A stretch of DNA of 64,000 bases from Faecalimonas umbilicata (GCF_004346095.1 NZ_SLZV01000004.1:62001-126000), one strand, 5' to 3'; counted from the stretch's first letter, positions 1 to 9,952 are shown. Notes: a model not told the origin generated them from the letters alone. Program-made: numbers and translations.

Positions 1-581
1 TGTACTGCAAGCCACTGTGTAAAGTTAGAAATAGCAGCCTTTGCTCCGCTGTATGCAGGAATCTTTGTCAGTGGTGTAAATGCATTCATGCTGGAAATGT
101 TGATGATGCTCGCACCTTTTTTGTCCATCATGTCCTGAGCAAATACCTGTGTTGGAAGCAGTGTACCAAGGTAGTTTAAGTTAAATACGAATTCTACTCC
201 AGATACATCAAGATCAAAGAATGTCTTCATCTGATTTAAATCTTCTTTGTGGAAGAATTCATTGTCTGTTGTTGCTCTCGGATTGTTTCCTCCTGCTCCG
301 TTGATCAGGATGTCACATGTTCCGAAATCTGCAAGGATCGCATCTCTTGCTGCTTCGATGCTCTCTCTCTGAAGTACATTACATGCATATCCTTTTGCGA
401 TTCCTCCGTCTTTGACGATTGCTTCAGCATTTGCTTTTGCTGCTTCTTCGTTCAGGTCAAGAAGTGCAACTTTCGCTCCTGTCTCAGCAACAGCTGCTGC
501 GAACATAGAACAAAGTACACCGCCGGCTCCTGTTACAACTACTACTTTATCTTTCAGATCAATTTGAAATGGAAGTTTCAT
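1..581 (-). CDS. uxuB: SDR-family D-mannonate oxidoreductase (3' end cut by window edge)
   Basis: NAD(P)-dependent short-chain dehydrogenase that likely interconverts D-fructuronate and D-mannonate in hexuronate catabolism, in the cytosol. About 193 codons are visible; the C-terminus lies beyond the window. The N-terminus carries the nucleotide-binding motif VTGAGGVLCS, then NGAGGN (the NNAG-like element), and a catalytic Ser ... YSGAK triad. The VTGxGGVLC form matches the SDR-type mannonate oxidoreductases of Firmicutes (B. subtilis YjmF type) rather than the long-chain UxuB of E. coli. The start ATG at 581 is 35 bases after the uxuA stop, so the two are probably cotranscribed. Function is inferred from family plus the uxuA neighbour; another SDR substrate is possible. 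Confidence 0.82.
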   Translation of the reverse strand, partial: MKLPFQIDLKDKVVVVTGAGGVLCSMFAAAVAETGAKVALLDLNEEAAKANAEAIVKDGGIAKGYACNVLQRESIEAARDAILADFGTCDILINGAGGNNPRATTDNEFFHKEDLNQMKTFFDLDVSGVEFVFNLNYLGTLLPTQVFAQDMMDKKGASIINISSMNAFTPLTKIPAYSGAKAAISNFTQWLAV

Positions 582-616
582 ATTTTTCCACGCTCCAATC
601 TTTTTATTTTTTCGAA

Positions 617-1657
617 CTATTTGTCTAATTTATCAAGGGTTTCCCAGATTCCTGTCATATACATTGCACCTAATGCTCTGTCATACAGTCCATATCCCGG
701 TTTTCCAGTCTCTCCCCAGATCATTCTTCCGTGATCCGGTCTTAAATATCCTTCAAATCCAGCATCGTGATATGCTTTTAATATTTCAACGATATCTAAT
801 GATCCACACGGAGAATAGTGTGCACTCTCCTCAAAGGATCCGTCCTCCAAAATCTTAACATTTCTTACATGAGCGAAGTGAATCCGTCCCATTGCCGCAT
901 ATTTCTTTACCATCTCTGCGTAGTTGTTAAATGTCGCACATCCAAGACTTCCGCTGCAGAGTGTCAGTCCGTGATGTTTATCATCATAGAGACCTAAGAA
1001 ACGATCAATGTTCTCCTCGCATGTAATGATTCTCGGAATTCCAAAAATAGACCACGGTGGATCATCCGGATGAATTCCCATGTTGACATCAAATTCGATT
1101 GCTGTCGGCATAATTTCGTTGATGAAATAAGCCAGGTTCTCCCACAGACCTTCTTCTCCAAGATCTTTGTACGCCTGGATCAGCTCTGCCATCTCTTCTG
1201 TTGAGTAGGAAGAATCCCATCCCGGAAGAGCTAATTTTGTCGGATCCATCTGCGCTACATGCTCTTTGTAGTATACAAGTGCGTTAGATCCATCCGGAAG
1301 TTCTCTGTCAAGCTGTGATCTTGTCCAGTCGAATACTGGCATGAAGTTGTAGCAAATACACTTCACGCCTGCTTTTGCAAGACGTCTGATGTTCTCTTTA
1401 TAGTTCTCGATATACTGTTGATAGTTTCCTCTTCTCAACTTGATATCCTCGTGAACCGGAACACTTTCAATCACTTCCATCTCAAGTCCTTTAGCTTCTA
1501 CCTGAGCTTTCAATTTCAGAATTTCTTCTTCCGGCCATACTTCTCCGACAGGAACACTGTAAACAGCTGTCACGACACCTGTCATTCCCGGAATCTGACG
1601 AATATTGTCCAGAGTTACCGGATCGTCTGGTCCATACCAGCGAAATGTCATTTTCAT
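617..1657 (-). CDS. uxuA: Mannonate dehydratase
   Basis: Dehydrates D-mannonate to 2-keto-3-deoxy-D-gluconate in glucuronate breakdown. The 346-residue TIM-barrel protein opens MKMTFRWYGPDDPV and contains the family block GIHPDDPPWSIFGIPRI in its second half, typical of UxuA. Length is slightly under the E. coli enzyme (about 390), as usual in Firmicutes. The third in-frame ATG (1657) is chosen because it sits 8 bases after AAAGGAG; the first ATG is only 2 bases from it. It lies between a GPH symporter upstream and an SDR mannonate oxidoreductase downstream, all on the minus strand, giving a coherent transport-oxidoreduction-dehydration unit. Confidence 0.95.
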   Translation of the reverse strand: MKMTFRWYGPDDPVTLDNIRQIPGMTGVVTAVYSVPVGEVWPEEEILKLKAQVEAKGLEMEVIESVPVHEDIKLRRGNYQQYIENYKENIRRLAKAGVKCICYNFMPVFDWTRSQLDRELPDGSNALVYYKEHVAQMDPTKLALPGWDSSYSTEEMAELIQAYKDLGEEGLWENLAYFINEIMPTAIEFDVNMGIHPDDPPWSIFGIPRIITCEENIDRFLGLYDDKHHGLTLCSGSLGCATFNNYAEMVKKYAAMGRIHFAHVRNVKILEDGSFEESAHYSPCGSLDIVEILKAYHDAGFEGYLRPDHGRMIWGETGKPGYGLYDRALGAMYMTGIWETLDKLDK

Positions 1658-1776
1658 ACACATTTCTCCTTTCGTTTCATTTATATATTTTATTATGCGT
1701 TATAAGGAACGCAAAATATCTCTTCTCGTACCGACAGGCAGCCATATCGCTGACTGCCGGATGTATCTAGCGCAAA

Positions 1777-3177
1777 TTATTTTGCTGCTCTTTTGTCTAA
1801 TTCTTCTCTGATTTCTTCCAGTTTCTTCTTAGAAAGAGGATACCAGAAAATCAAGATCAATGCAATGATAAGATATCCGATTGCCGGAACACCTGTTGCC
1901 ACCGCATAAATAGAGTTTTTTACAGCCTCTGTCTGGTCAATACCTGCACCTGACTGATATCCGATCAGTGCAAGCGCATATCCGCCAAGTCCTCCTGCAA
2001 GAGCCTGTCCAAGCTTTCTTGCAAAAGAGTAAACTCCATAAACAGTACCACCATCTTCAGAACCTGTCATTACAGTCTGGTAATCAATGATGTCTGTGAT
2101 AAATGCCCAGATCATCAAGTTGAAAAGACCGCTTCCAAGGTTTCCTAATAAAATGATTCCGCAGAATACCCATGGATTTTTAATCTTTGCAACAAATAAG
2201 AATACATATACTGCAGATGCAAAAAGTAATGCCGCACTAGATGCTTCTTTCTTTCCAAATCTCTTAGTAATTTTACCAGAAAATGGAGCTAAAATCAATG
2301 TACATGCAGTACCTAATAAACTTGCAATTGACATTGCCTTTGTATTTTTGAAGTAATCCTGATACAGATATACGTTCATAGACTGTGCAAGAAGCATTGC
2401 AAGAAGTAATACGATTGCCGCAACAATGATAGATACAAGTGCACGGTTTCCAACAAGTCCTTTTACAAGGTCTTTTGCGGAAGTCTTCTTCTCAGCTGTT
2501 TTTGTCTCTGTCACAACACGCTCTGTAGACCATTTGTAACAGATTGTGTAGCAGATGAATGCACATACAGCGAAAATAAGTGAGAGAATAAACATACGTT
2601 CCCCAACTAATACCTGATTTCCCGCCTCATCTTTTACGTATACGATCATCGGCGCTACAAATCCAACGATAACTCCTGCAAGTGACGCACCTACACTTCT
2701 AAATGTAGAAAGCTGTGCACGCTCTACCGGATCAGTAGTGATTGCGGAAGCCATAGAACCATATGGGATGTTGATTGCTGTGTAACAGAAGCTTCCCCAT
2801 AAAATATAAGTCACAAAGATGTAAACAATCTTCAGTGCATACGGAAGGTTTGCTACCCATGGAATAAATACAAGTACTCCTGCAAGGACTACCGGGATAC
2901 GGATTCTTCTGATCCATGGACGGTATCTTCCTTCTTTTCCAGGTTTCGCACTGTCTACAATTCGTCCCATTCCAATATCTGTGAACGCATCAACAAAACG
3001 CGCTACTAAAAACAAAGTTCCTACCACACCTGCATTGATTCCCAACACGCTTGTGTAGAACACCATTAAAAATTGACTAATCAGAATAAAGAAGAAATCG
3101 TTACCAAAGTCTCCACACATGTAAGCGATTTTATCTTTGATTCCGAAAGGTTGATTGTTGTTTGTTGAACTTGCCAT
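1777..3177 (-). CDS. GPH-family (glycoside-pentoside-hexuronide:cation) sugar symporter
   Basis: Inner-membrane cation-coupled importer of the GPH branch of the major facilitator superfamily; 466 residues with about 12 hydrophobic segments. The N-terminal block GIKDKIAYMCGDFGND and the downstream ARFVDAFTDIGMGRIVD element (Asp residues in the cation-coupling region) are typical of GPH carriers, and there is a long hydrophilic tail rich in K/E. The ATG at 3177 is preferred because AGGAGG lies 6 bases upstream; two upstream in-frame starts lack this spacing. First gene of the minus-strand run leading to uxuA, with an AraC regulator divergent. A hexuronate or hexuronate glycoside is the likely substrate by context only. 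Confidence 0.88.
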   Translation of the reverse strand: MASSTNNNQPFGIKDKIAYMCGDFGNDFFFILISQFLMVFYTSVLGINAGVVGTLFLVARFVDAFTDIGMGRIVDSAKPGKEGRYRPWIRRIRIPVVLAGVLVFIPWVANLPYALKIVYIFVTYILWGSFCYTAINIPYGSMASAITTDPVERAQLSTFRSVGASLAGVIVGFVAPMIVYVKDEAGNQVLVGERMFILSLIFAVCAFICYTICYKWSTERVVTETKTAEKKTSAKDLVKGLVGNRALVSIIVAAIVLLLAMLLAQSMNVYLYQDYFKNTKAMSIASLLGTACTLILAPFSGKITKRFGKKEASSAALLFASAVYVFLFVAKIKNPWVFCGIILLGNLGSGLFNLMIWAFITDIIDYQTVMTGSEDGGTVYGVYSFARKLGQALAGGLGGYALALIGYQSGAGIDQTEAVKNSIYAVATGVPAIGYLIIALILIFWYPLSKKKLEEIREELDKRAAK

Positions 3178-3355
3178 TGTCATCCTCCTAAAATCTTTTT
3201 CTTTCGGCATGTTTTACTTTTTGTTCCTCTCCCAGCAACAAGCAGATCTTGGTATACACCTGTGTCACTGTCGGATGGGCAAAAAGACTTTTAGCATTCG
3301 GTCTGTCTTGACCTTGTTATTACTTTAACACATATTTTTTTTGAGCGAGAGTAGA

Positions 3356-3382
3356 ATTCTCATTGATTTTCGTACTATTTTC
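3356..3382. promoter_or_regulatory. Phased A-tract repeats in the divergent AraC/symporter promoter
   Basis: Read on the minus strand, GAAAAT, GAAAAT and GAGAAT follow each other at 11 and 10 bases, so the outer copies are 21 bases apart. They overlap a possible -35 (TTGATT at 3363) for the plus-strand regulator gene. The 21-base period fits how AraC-type proteins contact two direct half-sites. Binding is inferred, not shown. Confidence 0.35.
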
Positions 3383-3424
3383 ATGTATTTTATTATTATA
3401 TAGAATAATTTTAAGGAGATGAGT

Positions 3425-4687
3425 ATGAAACAACCGAATATTTTTGCATTCCTCACAGACCTTTTGTACGCTACACTCAAAGTGCACTCTGCCGTCCTGA
3501 CACCTCCATTTGAATCTTTGGAGCAGATTGACTTCGGACTGCGCAGAAAGATTTGGAGCGATTTTGACTACCAGACTCTACTCTACGGAGCACCAAATGT
3601 AACATTTGATAATTCTATTTATTTCATGGAAGATAATTTTTATTCACATTATATCATTTTTAAGCACCCCGAGATTGCCAACAGTTATTATTATGTAGGT
3701 CCATTTCTCACCCGAACTGCGGATGATACCTTTCTTTCGGAAATTCTTCAGAAAAATCAGCTTTCCGAAAATATGCGTGATTCGCTCCGTACTTACTATA
3801 ACACAATTCCACAGTTGGAAATGCGAACGATGATCGCCACACTCAACACAATAGGCAGTTATCTATACGGTGGCCCGGAATCTTACCTGGTCCATTTCAT
3901 CACTGAAAACTGGGGAACAAATGACGTAAGCTACGAATCTTCTTCCACGCCGGAGCTCTATCTTTCCATGGATGTCATGGAAGAACGTTATCGGATGGAG
4001 AACGAACTTCTAGAAGCGATTTCCAGAGGAGACCGGAGAAATGCACTAAAGTCTTTTCACGCATTTAGCTGCACTCGCTTTGAGAATCGGACAAAAGATC
4101 TTCTGCGTGATGCTAAGAATCGGCTTGTAATCTTAAATACGCTGTGCCGAAAAGCAGCTGAAAAGAGTTTTGTCCATCCTATCTATTTAAATGAAATTTC
4201 GACATCTTATGCCTTACAAATTGAAGACTCTTCTTCTGTTGAAGATTTAAATGCCTTGATGCTCGATATGATCCGGAGATATTGTCTGCTTGTTCAAAAT
4301 CAGTCCATGATGAATTATAGCCCAGTCATTCGCAAAGCATTGAATTATATCCATTTTAATTTGCATCATCCACTCTCATTAAAATCAATTGCAGAAGTGC
4401 TGAATGTAAATCCAAACTACCTGTCAACCATTTTCAAAAAGGAACTTGAAATTACATTGACGGAATTTATCAACCAGCAAAGAATACACATTGCAGTGAA
4501 ATTATTAAATACCACCGATCTGCAAATTCAGGATGTGGCATGGAATGTAGGAATGAATGATGTCAATTATTTTACAAAACTGTTCAAAAAGTCGGTTGGT
4601 GTAACCCCAAGCTGCTATAAGAAAAATATCAAGCGGACCACACCTTATGATAATCAACCTTCATCTATCACACAGATTTCAATATAA
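3425..4687 (+). CDS. AraC-family transcriptional regulator (hexuronate locus)
   Basis: DNA-binding regulator of 420 residues. The last about 100 residues form the double helix-turn-helix AraC domain: SLKSIAEVLNVNPNYLSTIF is the first recognition region and DVAWNVGMNDVNYFTKLFKK the second, ending in GVTPSCYKK. The N-terminal about 300 residues are not a simple cupin; the central segment MEERYRMENELLEAISRGD is helical and strikingly like that of the second AraC protein of this window (17821-19050). The second ATG (3425) is chosen, 6 bases after AAGGAG. It is divergent from the GPH symporter gene, so it probably controls symporter-uxuA and perhaps itself. Inducer unknown. Confidence 0.9.
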   Translation: MKQPNIFAFLTDLLYATLKVHSAVLTPPFESLEQIDFGLRRKIWSDFDYQTLLYGAPNVTFDNSIYFMEDNFYSHYIIFKHPEIANSYYYVGPFLTRTADDTFLSEILQKNQLSENMRDSLRTYYNTIPQLEMRTMIATLNTIGSYLYGGPESYLVHFITENWGTNDVSYESSSTPELYLSMDVMEERYRMENELLEAISRGDRRNALKSFHAFSCTRFENRTKDLLRDAKNRLVILNTLCRKAAEKSFVHPIYLNEISTSYALQIEDSSSVEDLNALMLDMIRRYCLLVQNQSMMNYSPVIRKALNYIHFNLHHPLSLKSIAEVLNVNPNYLSTIFKKELEITLTEFINQQRIHIAVKLLNTTDLQIQDVAWNVGMNDVNYFTKLFKKSVGVTPSCYKKNIKRTTPYDNQPSSITQISI

Positions 4688-4689
4688 CA

Positions 4690-4720
4690 ATGGAGCGGGA
4701 ATTTTTCAATCCCGCTCCAT
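4690..4720. terminator. Hairpin between convergent araC-type gene and ftsY
   Basis: Perfect 11-bp arms ATGGAGCGGGA and TCCCGCTCCAT around a 9-base loop, located 2 bases after the AraC stop and just before the ftsY stop on the other strand. It can end transcription from both sides, though the T tracts that follow are short and interrupted. Confidence 0.7.
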
Positions 4721-4727
4721 CTATCTT

Positions 4728-5657
4728 TTATTCTTCTGTCGCAAACAATGCATTTACAAACTCATCCGGATCAAATTTTTGAAGATCCTCGATATGTTCT
4801 CCGACACCAATATATTTCACCGGAATGCCAAGTTCTGACTGGATTGCCACAGCAATTCCCCCTTTAGCTGTTCCGTCTAATTTAGTCAAAACAATTCCTG
4901 TAATATCTGCTGCTTCTTTAAATTCTCTTGCCTGTGCGAGCGCATTCTGTCCGGTTGTTCCGTCCAATACAACAAGTGTTTCACGATATGCTTCCGGAAA
5001 TTCCCGGTCAATGATCCGATTGATCTTTTTTAACTCTTCCATCAGATTTTTCTTGTTGTGCAAACGCCCTGCCGTGTCACATAGCAGTACATCTGCCTTT
5101 CTTGCTTTTGCAGCCTGTACTGCATCATAAACGATTGCCGCCGGATCTGCTCCTTCCTGACCTCCGATCATATAGGCATCTGCTCTTCTCGCCCACTCGG
5201 TAAGTTGTTCCCCTGCTGCTGCGCGGAAAGTATCTGCCGCTGCTAAAACAACTTTCTTTCCTTCTTCTCGAAGTTTTCCTGCAAGTTTTCCAACTGTTGT
5301 CGTCTTTCCAACACCGTTTACTCCAATGACAAGAACAACGGAAGTACGATTTTCAAATTCATATGCCGTATCTCCGATGCTCATCTGCTCTTTGATACTG
5401 TCAATCAGAAGCTGCTTGCATTCTGCCGGCTCCTTAATATGGTTCTCTTTTACCTTTGCCTTCAGATCTTCAATGATCTTCATCGTCGCATGGATTCCCA
5501 AGTCTCCCATGATCAGTATCTCTTCCAGTTCTTCATAGAAATCTTCATCAATACTTGAAAATCCATTAAAAATGCTGTCAATTCCTGATACAATGTTATC
5601 TCTTGTCTTTGCAAGTCCAGATACCAGTCGTTTAAAAAATCCTTTTTTTTCTCCCAT
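4728..5657 (-). CDS. ftsY: Signal recognition particle receptor FtsY
   Basis: SRP receptor GTPase that docks ribosome-SRP complexes at the membrane for cotranslational insertion. The 309-residue protein has a short amphipathic N-terminus (no long acidic A domain, as in many Gram-positives), a helical N domain, and the G domain with GVNGVGKT at 112-119, DTFRAAAGEQ at 142-151, DTAGR at 194-198 and TKLDGTAKGG from 258. It begins 12 bases after the smc stop, preserving the widespread smc-ftsY coupling. The ffh partner is not in the window. Confidence 0.97.
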   Translation of the reverse strand: MGEKKGFFKRLVSGLAKTRDNIVSGIDSIFNGFSSIDEDFYEELEEILIMGDLGIHATMKIIEDLKAKVKENHIKEPAECKQLLIDSIKEQMSIGDTAYEFENRTSVVLVIGVNGVGKTTTVGKLAGKLREEGKKVVLAAADTFRAAAGEQLTEWARRADAYMIGGQEGADPAAIVYDAVQAAKARKADVLLCDTAGRLHNKKNLMEELKKINRIIDREFPEAYRETLVVLDGTTGQNALAQAREFKEAADITGIVLTKLDGTAKGGIAVAIQSELGIPVKYIGVGEHIEDLQKFDPDEFVNALFATEE

Positions 5658-5669
5658 ATCTATTTCCTC

Positions 5670-8600
5670 CTACTTCTCTAACTCATCTTCCAAAAGATTT
5701 ACCGACACTAATGTCGATACCCCTTTCTCCTGCATCGTAATTCCGTATAGACGGTCTGCCGCTGTCATCGTACCACGCCTGTGCGTAATTACGATAAATT
5801 GTGTATGTTTGGTCAGTTTATGTAAATACTTTGCAAAACGCGTTACATTCGAATCGTCAAGCGCAGCCTCAATCTCATCAAGAAGACAGAATGGGGATGG
5901 CTTTAAATTTTGGATAGCAAACAAAAGTGCAATGGCCGTCAGCGCCTTTTCTCCACCAGAAAGCTGCATCATATTTTGCAGTTTTTTCCCCGGCGGCTGT
6001 GCAATAATGCGAATACCCGCTTCTAGAATGTCTTCATCTTCTAACAATTCGAGCGTTCCCTTTCCTCCGCCAAAAAGCTGTTTGAATACACTGTCGAACT
6101 CCTTTGCGATCTTTGCAAACTGTTCTTCAAATTGTTTCCGCATCGCAATATCCAGTTCTTCAATAATCTGAACCAAAGTCTTTTCTGCCTCTACAAGATC
6201 ATCATGCTGTCCTTTTAAGAATTCGTAGCGCTCAAGTACATTTTTGTAGTCCTCAATCGCATTGACATTGACTGTGCCAAGCGCTTTGATCTCTGTTTTT
6301 AATCTTTGAATTTCTTTCTTTAGAAGCACAGGATCAAGCAGCTCTTCTTTTCTCATTTCCAGTGCATGAGAATAGGTCAGTTCATATTCTTCCCACATGT
6401 AATCCATCAACTTTTCAGTCTGCTCTTCCAAAGCAGTCTTTTTGCTGTCCAAGCGAAAAGTTTCTTTGTCCAGATCAGAAAGATGACGGGATAAATCTTC
6501 CCGGCTCTGGAAAATTTCTTTCTGTACAAGCTGCAGTTTCTCTTTCTGCTCCATATAAGACGCCAGTTCCTCTTTTGCTGCATGAAGTTCTTCACTCAGC
6601 TGTACGATCGTTTGACGTAGTTTTAAAATCTGCCCTTCCCGCTCCGCAATCTCATTTGCCGCATGTTCTTTTCCGGCTTGAAGTGTTTCCTCCTCGTGCG
6701 ATCTGCGAAACATTTCTTCTTCCATTCGTTTCACATTTTCCTGCAAAAATAGATTTTTTTGATCCAGTGCAGCACTCTCGAGATGTGCTGCCTCTGCACT
6801 TTTCAGATAGATTGCTTCCTTCTCTTTCTTCTGCTCAACTTCTTTCTGCAATTGTTGGATTCTCCGCTGAAATTCTTTCTCAAGTAATTCCGACGTTTCA
6901 AGTTCCATCTGGATTGACTCTTTGTTTTCAAAAATTTCTGCCATCTGACGTTCCAGCCGCATTCCCTCCTGATGAATATCGGTAAATGCCTGGCTCGTTT
7001 CTCCCTGTCGCTCCTTTGCCTGTGCAAGATTCATCTTTACCGTATTTTGTTTCACATACAGGTTTTGAAGAATTTCTCGATTTTTTTCAAGATCTGCATA
7101 ACAAGCTGTCCTCTTCTCTTTATCCCGAATCACAGCAGATTGCATCTGCTGCATCTCCTGATACAGCCTTCTTACCGCTTTCTCATACTCTTCAATCTCG
7201 CGCCTTCTACTCAAAAGATTGCTTGTATTTTTAAAAGATCCTCCTGTCATGGAACCGCCGGGGTTCATCAGTTCTCCTTCCAGTGTCACAATCCGCAAAG
7301 ACTGTCTGTATTTTCTTGCCAGTGCAATTCCATCCTCAATGGTATGAACAACAACTGTTCTGCCAAGTAAGTGGTCAATAAGCTTTTGATACTTAGGGTC
7401 TGCTGCTACCAGTGTGCTTGCAAGTCCTATAACCCCTTTCTCTTGTAATGCCTCTGGTTGTCGAATCCCGGAGGTTCCATTGATTGCAGTCAATGGTAAA
7501 AAGGTCGCACGTCCGTACTTATTCCTTTTCAGAAAATCGATCATGCGTTTTGCAGTCTCCTCACAATCCGTAACAATATTCTGAATGTTACCGCCAAGCG
7601 CTGTCTCAATTGCGATCTCATAGGTCTTATCAACTTTGATCAAGTCCGCCACAACCCCAAGAAGCCCTTTTTCTTCCTCTTTTCGTTCCATAATTTTGCG
7701 GATACTTCCTCCATAGCCATCGTACCGCTCCGTCAAGTTTCTAAGAGATTCCAGTCTTGACTTCTCTCTATGGAATGTTGTCTGACCGATCTGTAATTGC
7801 TTATTTTGATCTTTCAGCTGTTTTTGAAGCTGTTCGATCTCATCTTCCAGACGATTGCTCTCTGCCTGATGTTTTTCGATTTCCGCCTGAACTGCAAGAA
7901 AATCTTCCTCATATTTCTTTAATTGTGCTTCCTGTTCTCCGGAGTTGCTTTTCATCTCGATCAGTCGCTGATTCATCTGCGCCCGCTGAACTTTTGTCTG
8001 CTCCATCATCGTATCATAATGTTGCAGCTTCGCTTTTGTTACAGCACGATTTTCCAATAACTGCATCGTATCATTTTTCTTTTTTTCTACCGCCACAAGA
8101 AGTTCTGCGATCTGCGTCTGGATTTCCTTTAGATTTTCTTCTACCTGACGCTCTTCTATCTTTGCGCCAGAAATCTTTTCTCCCAATTGCTCCTGCTCTT
8201 TTGCAAATGCTGCTTTCTGTTCCTGATACTCTTTTAATTCTTTTGCAATTGCCAGAAGACGTTGATCATAATGGCTATCGCTCATCTTCGCAGTCCGGAT
8301 CTGTTCCTCCAATACCTGGATCTGACTTTCCGCCTGCTGTTTTGCCAATGTTTTTTCATCTCGCTTTGTGCGGCACCCATCCATCTGCAATTCAGCTTCA
8401 GCAAGTTTCTGTTCTTGTTTCTCATAGGCATGTTTCAACGCTTCCTGCTTTTCCTTTGCTTCTGTCAGTTCTCTGTTGGCATCATCAAAAGATCGCTGAG
8501 CGGTTTCCATCTGTTCTTTCAGCCGAATCGTATCCATTAAAAACATATTAATATCATAAATTTTTAATTCTTCTTTTTTCTTCAGATAGATTCTCGCTGT

Positions 8601-9230
8601 TTCTGACTGCCTTCTCAGTGGCTCCACTTGTTTCTCAAGTTCTGACAAAATATCATTGACACGAACGAGATTCTGTCTCTCGTCTTCCAGCTTTCTGACA
8701 GAAAGATATTTTCGCCTCTTAAATTTGACAATCCCTGCCGCTTCATCAAAAAGCTCTCTCCGCTCTTCCGGCTTTCCACTTAAAATCTTATCAATCTGGC
8801 CCTGCCCGATGATCGAATACCCTTCTTTCCCAATCCCGGTGTCATAAAAAAGCTCATTCACATCTTTCAGCCTGCAAGCAGTTCCATTGATCAGATATTC
8901 ACTTTCCCCAGAACGGTATAACTTTCTTGTGACAGTCACTTCATGATAGTCAACCGGAAGCTGATGATCCGCATTGTCCAATGTGATTGCAACCGAAGCA
9001 TAACTTAAGGGTCTGCGGTTCTCTGTCCCCGAAAAAATAACATCCTGCATCGATCCTCCACGCAGCTGCTTTGCCCTCTGCTCTCCCAGCACCCAGCGCA
9101 CTGCATCAGCGACATTACTTTTTCCACTTCCATTTGGTCCTACAATCCCTGTAATTCCATTATGGAACTCAAACAAAATCTTATTCGCAAAAGACTTAAA
9201 TCCCTGCACTTCGATACTTTTTAAATACAT
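5670..9230 (-). CDS. smc: Chromosome segregation ATPase SMC
   Basis: Core ATPase of the SMC-ScpAB condensin, which compacts and segregates the nucleoid. At 1186 residues it is full length: Walker A GPNGSGKS at 31-38, a long coiled coil, a hinge near 510-680 (GGNIQNIVTDCEETAKRM region), a second coiled coil, then the ABC signature LSGGEKAL from 1090 and Walker B LLDEIEAALDD near 1116. The start ATG at 9230 is 7 bases after the rnc stop, so translation is probably coupled to rnc, and ftsY follows after 12 bases. No frameshift or missing motif was seen. Confidence 0.98.
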   Translation of the reverse strand: MYLKSIEVQGFKSFANKILFEFHNGITGIVGPNGSGKSNVADAVRWVLGEQRAKQLRGGSMQDVIFSGTENRRPLSYASVAITLDNADHQLPVDYHEVTVTRKLYRSGESEYLINGTACRLKDVNELFYDTGIGKEGYSIIGQGQIDKILSGKPEERRELFDEAAGIVKFKRRKYLSVRKLEDERQNLVRVNDILSELEKQVEPLRRQSETARIYLKKKEELKIYDINMFLMDTIRLKEQMETAQRSFDDANRELTEAKEKQEALKHAYEKQEQKLAEAELQMDGCRTKRDEKTLAKQQAESQIQVLEEQIRTAKMSDSHYDQRLLAIAKELKEYQEQKAAFAKEQEQLGEKISGAKIEERQVEENLKEIQTQIAELLVAVEKKKNDTMQLLENRAVTKAKLQHYDTMMEQTKVQRAQMNQRLIEMKSNSGEQEAQLKKYEEDFLAVQAEIEKHQAESNRLEDEIEQLQKQLKDQNKQLQIGQTTFHREKSRLESLRNLTERYDGYGGSIRKIMERKEEEKGLLGVVADLIKVDKTYEIAIETALGGNIQNIVTDCEETAKRMIDFLKRNKYGRATFLPLTAINGTSGIRQPEALQEKGVIGLASTLVAADPKYQKLIDHLLGRTVVVHTIEDGIALARKYRQSLRIVTLEGELMNPGGSMTGGSFKNTSNLLSRRREIEEYEKAVRRLYQEMQQMQSAVIRDKEKRTACYADLEKNREILQNLYVKQNTVKMNLAQAKERQGETSQAFTDIHQEGMRLERQMAEIFENKESIQMELETSELLEKEFQRRIQQLQKEVEQKKEKEAIYLKSAEAAHLESAALDQKNLFLQENVKRMEEEMFRRSHEEETLQAGKEHAANEIAEREGQILKLRQTIVQLSEELHAAKEELASYMEQKEKLQLVQKEIFQSREDLSRHLSDLDKETFRLDSKKTALEEQTEKLMDYMWEEYELTYSHALEMRKEELLDPVLLKKEIQRLKTEIKALGTVNVNAIEDYKNVLERYEFLKGQHDDLVEAEKTLVQIIEELDIAMRKQFEEQFAKIAKEFDSVFKQLFGGGKGTLELLEDEDILEAGIRIIAQPPGKKLQNMMQLSGGEKALTAIALLFAIQNLKPSPFCLLDEIEAALDDSNVTRFAKYLHKLTKHTQFIVITHRRGTMTAADRLYGITMQEKGVSTLVSVNLLEDELEK

Positions 9231-9237
9231 CTTCCAC

Positions 9238-9927
9238 CTACTGTTCTTTCTTTCTCAGCATCAAAATCGTCTGATATGCCGCCTCCTGCTCAGAAGCTTT
9301 TTTTGTTCTTCCACTTCCGGTTCCGTAGCATTCCTCTCCAATGTAGGCAGACGTTGTAAAAGATTTGTTATGGTCTGGACCTTCCTCCTTTTCAAGCACA
9401 TATCTTACATTTTCTGTAAATTTCGCCTGAACCATCTCTTGAAGGATAGTCTTGCTATCATAAAAGAGCTTTTTGTTTTCCAGATCTGACAAAATAAATT
9501 TTTGAATGAACTCTTTTGCACTAGCAAAACCACCATCTAAATAAATCGCTCCGATCAATGCCTCCACGGCATCCGAAGTAATTGAGTCTCGCTGCCGTCC
9601 ACCAGTTGCTTCCTCACCTTTTCCGAGTAAAAGATAACTTCCCAACATCAATTCCTTTGCAACAAATGCAAGCGCAGGCTCACAGACAATACTTGCCCTC
9701 GTTTTCGTCAATTCACCTTCCGGCATAGAAGGATTGTCAAAAAAGAGTGCTTCACTCGTTGTAAGTTCTAATACCGCATCTCCGAGAAATTCCAACCGTT
9801 CGTTGCAGTCTTGCTTTTTCATATGTTTTTCATTTGTATAAGAACTGTGCATCATCGCCTTTTGAAGCAATTCTTTTTTCTGAAATGTATAACCGATTTT
9901 TTTTTCTAATTCCTTTAATCTCTGCAT
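9238..9927 (-). CDS. rnc: Ribonuclease III
   Basis: Double-strand-specific endoribonuclease that processes rRNA precursors and some mRNAs. The 229-residue protein has the RNase III signature NERLEFLGDA at 42-51, a second acidic cluster (DAVEALIGAIYLDGG), and a C-terminal double-stranded RNA-binding domain ending with the KKASEQEAA helix. The ATG at 9927 is chosen, 7 bases after GAGGAG; an in-frame upstream start at 9975 would run through the hairpin that terminates acpP and is unlikely. It lies between acpP and smc in the order typical of Clostridia. Confidence 0.96.
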   Translation of the reverse strand: MQRLKELEKKIGYTFQKKELLQKAMMHSSYTNEKHMKKQDCNERLEFLGDAVLELTTSEALFFDNPSMPEGELTKTRASIVCEPALAFVAKELMLGSYLLLGKGEEATGGRQRDSITSDAVEALIGAIYLDGGFASAKEFIQKFILSDLENKKLFYDSKTILQEMVQAKFTENVRYVLEKEEGPDHNKSFTTSAYIGEECYGTGSGRTKKASEQEAAYQTILMLRKKEQ

Positions 9928-9952
9928 TCTGATTCTCCTCTGATAAAACGAA

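Noticed and set aside
249-734. Plus-strand reading frame opposite the uxu genes
   Set aside because: Lies on the opposite strand of two clear genes, is Cys-rich and without motif or ribosome site; a mirror artefact of the minus-strand codons.
1685-1776. Short hairpins between the GPH symporter and uxuA (GCGTT/AACGC; GGCAG/CTGCC)
   Set aside because: Only 5-bp stems without T runs; not enough to call terminators.
7757-8551. 264-codon plus-strand frame inside smc
   Set aside because: Antisense to the SMC coiled coil, with low-complexity Ser/Leu/Pro composition and no family motif or start signal.
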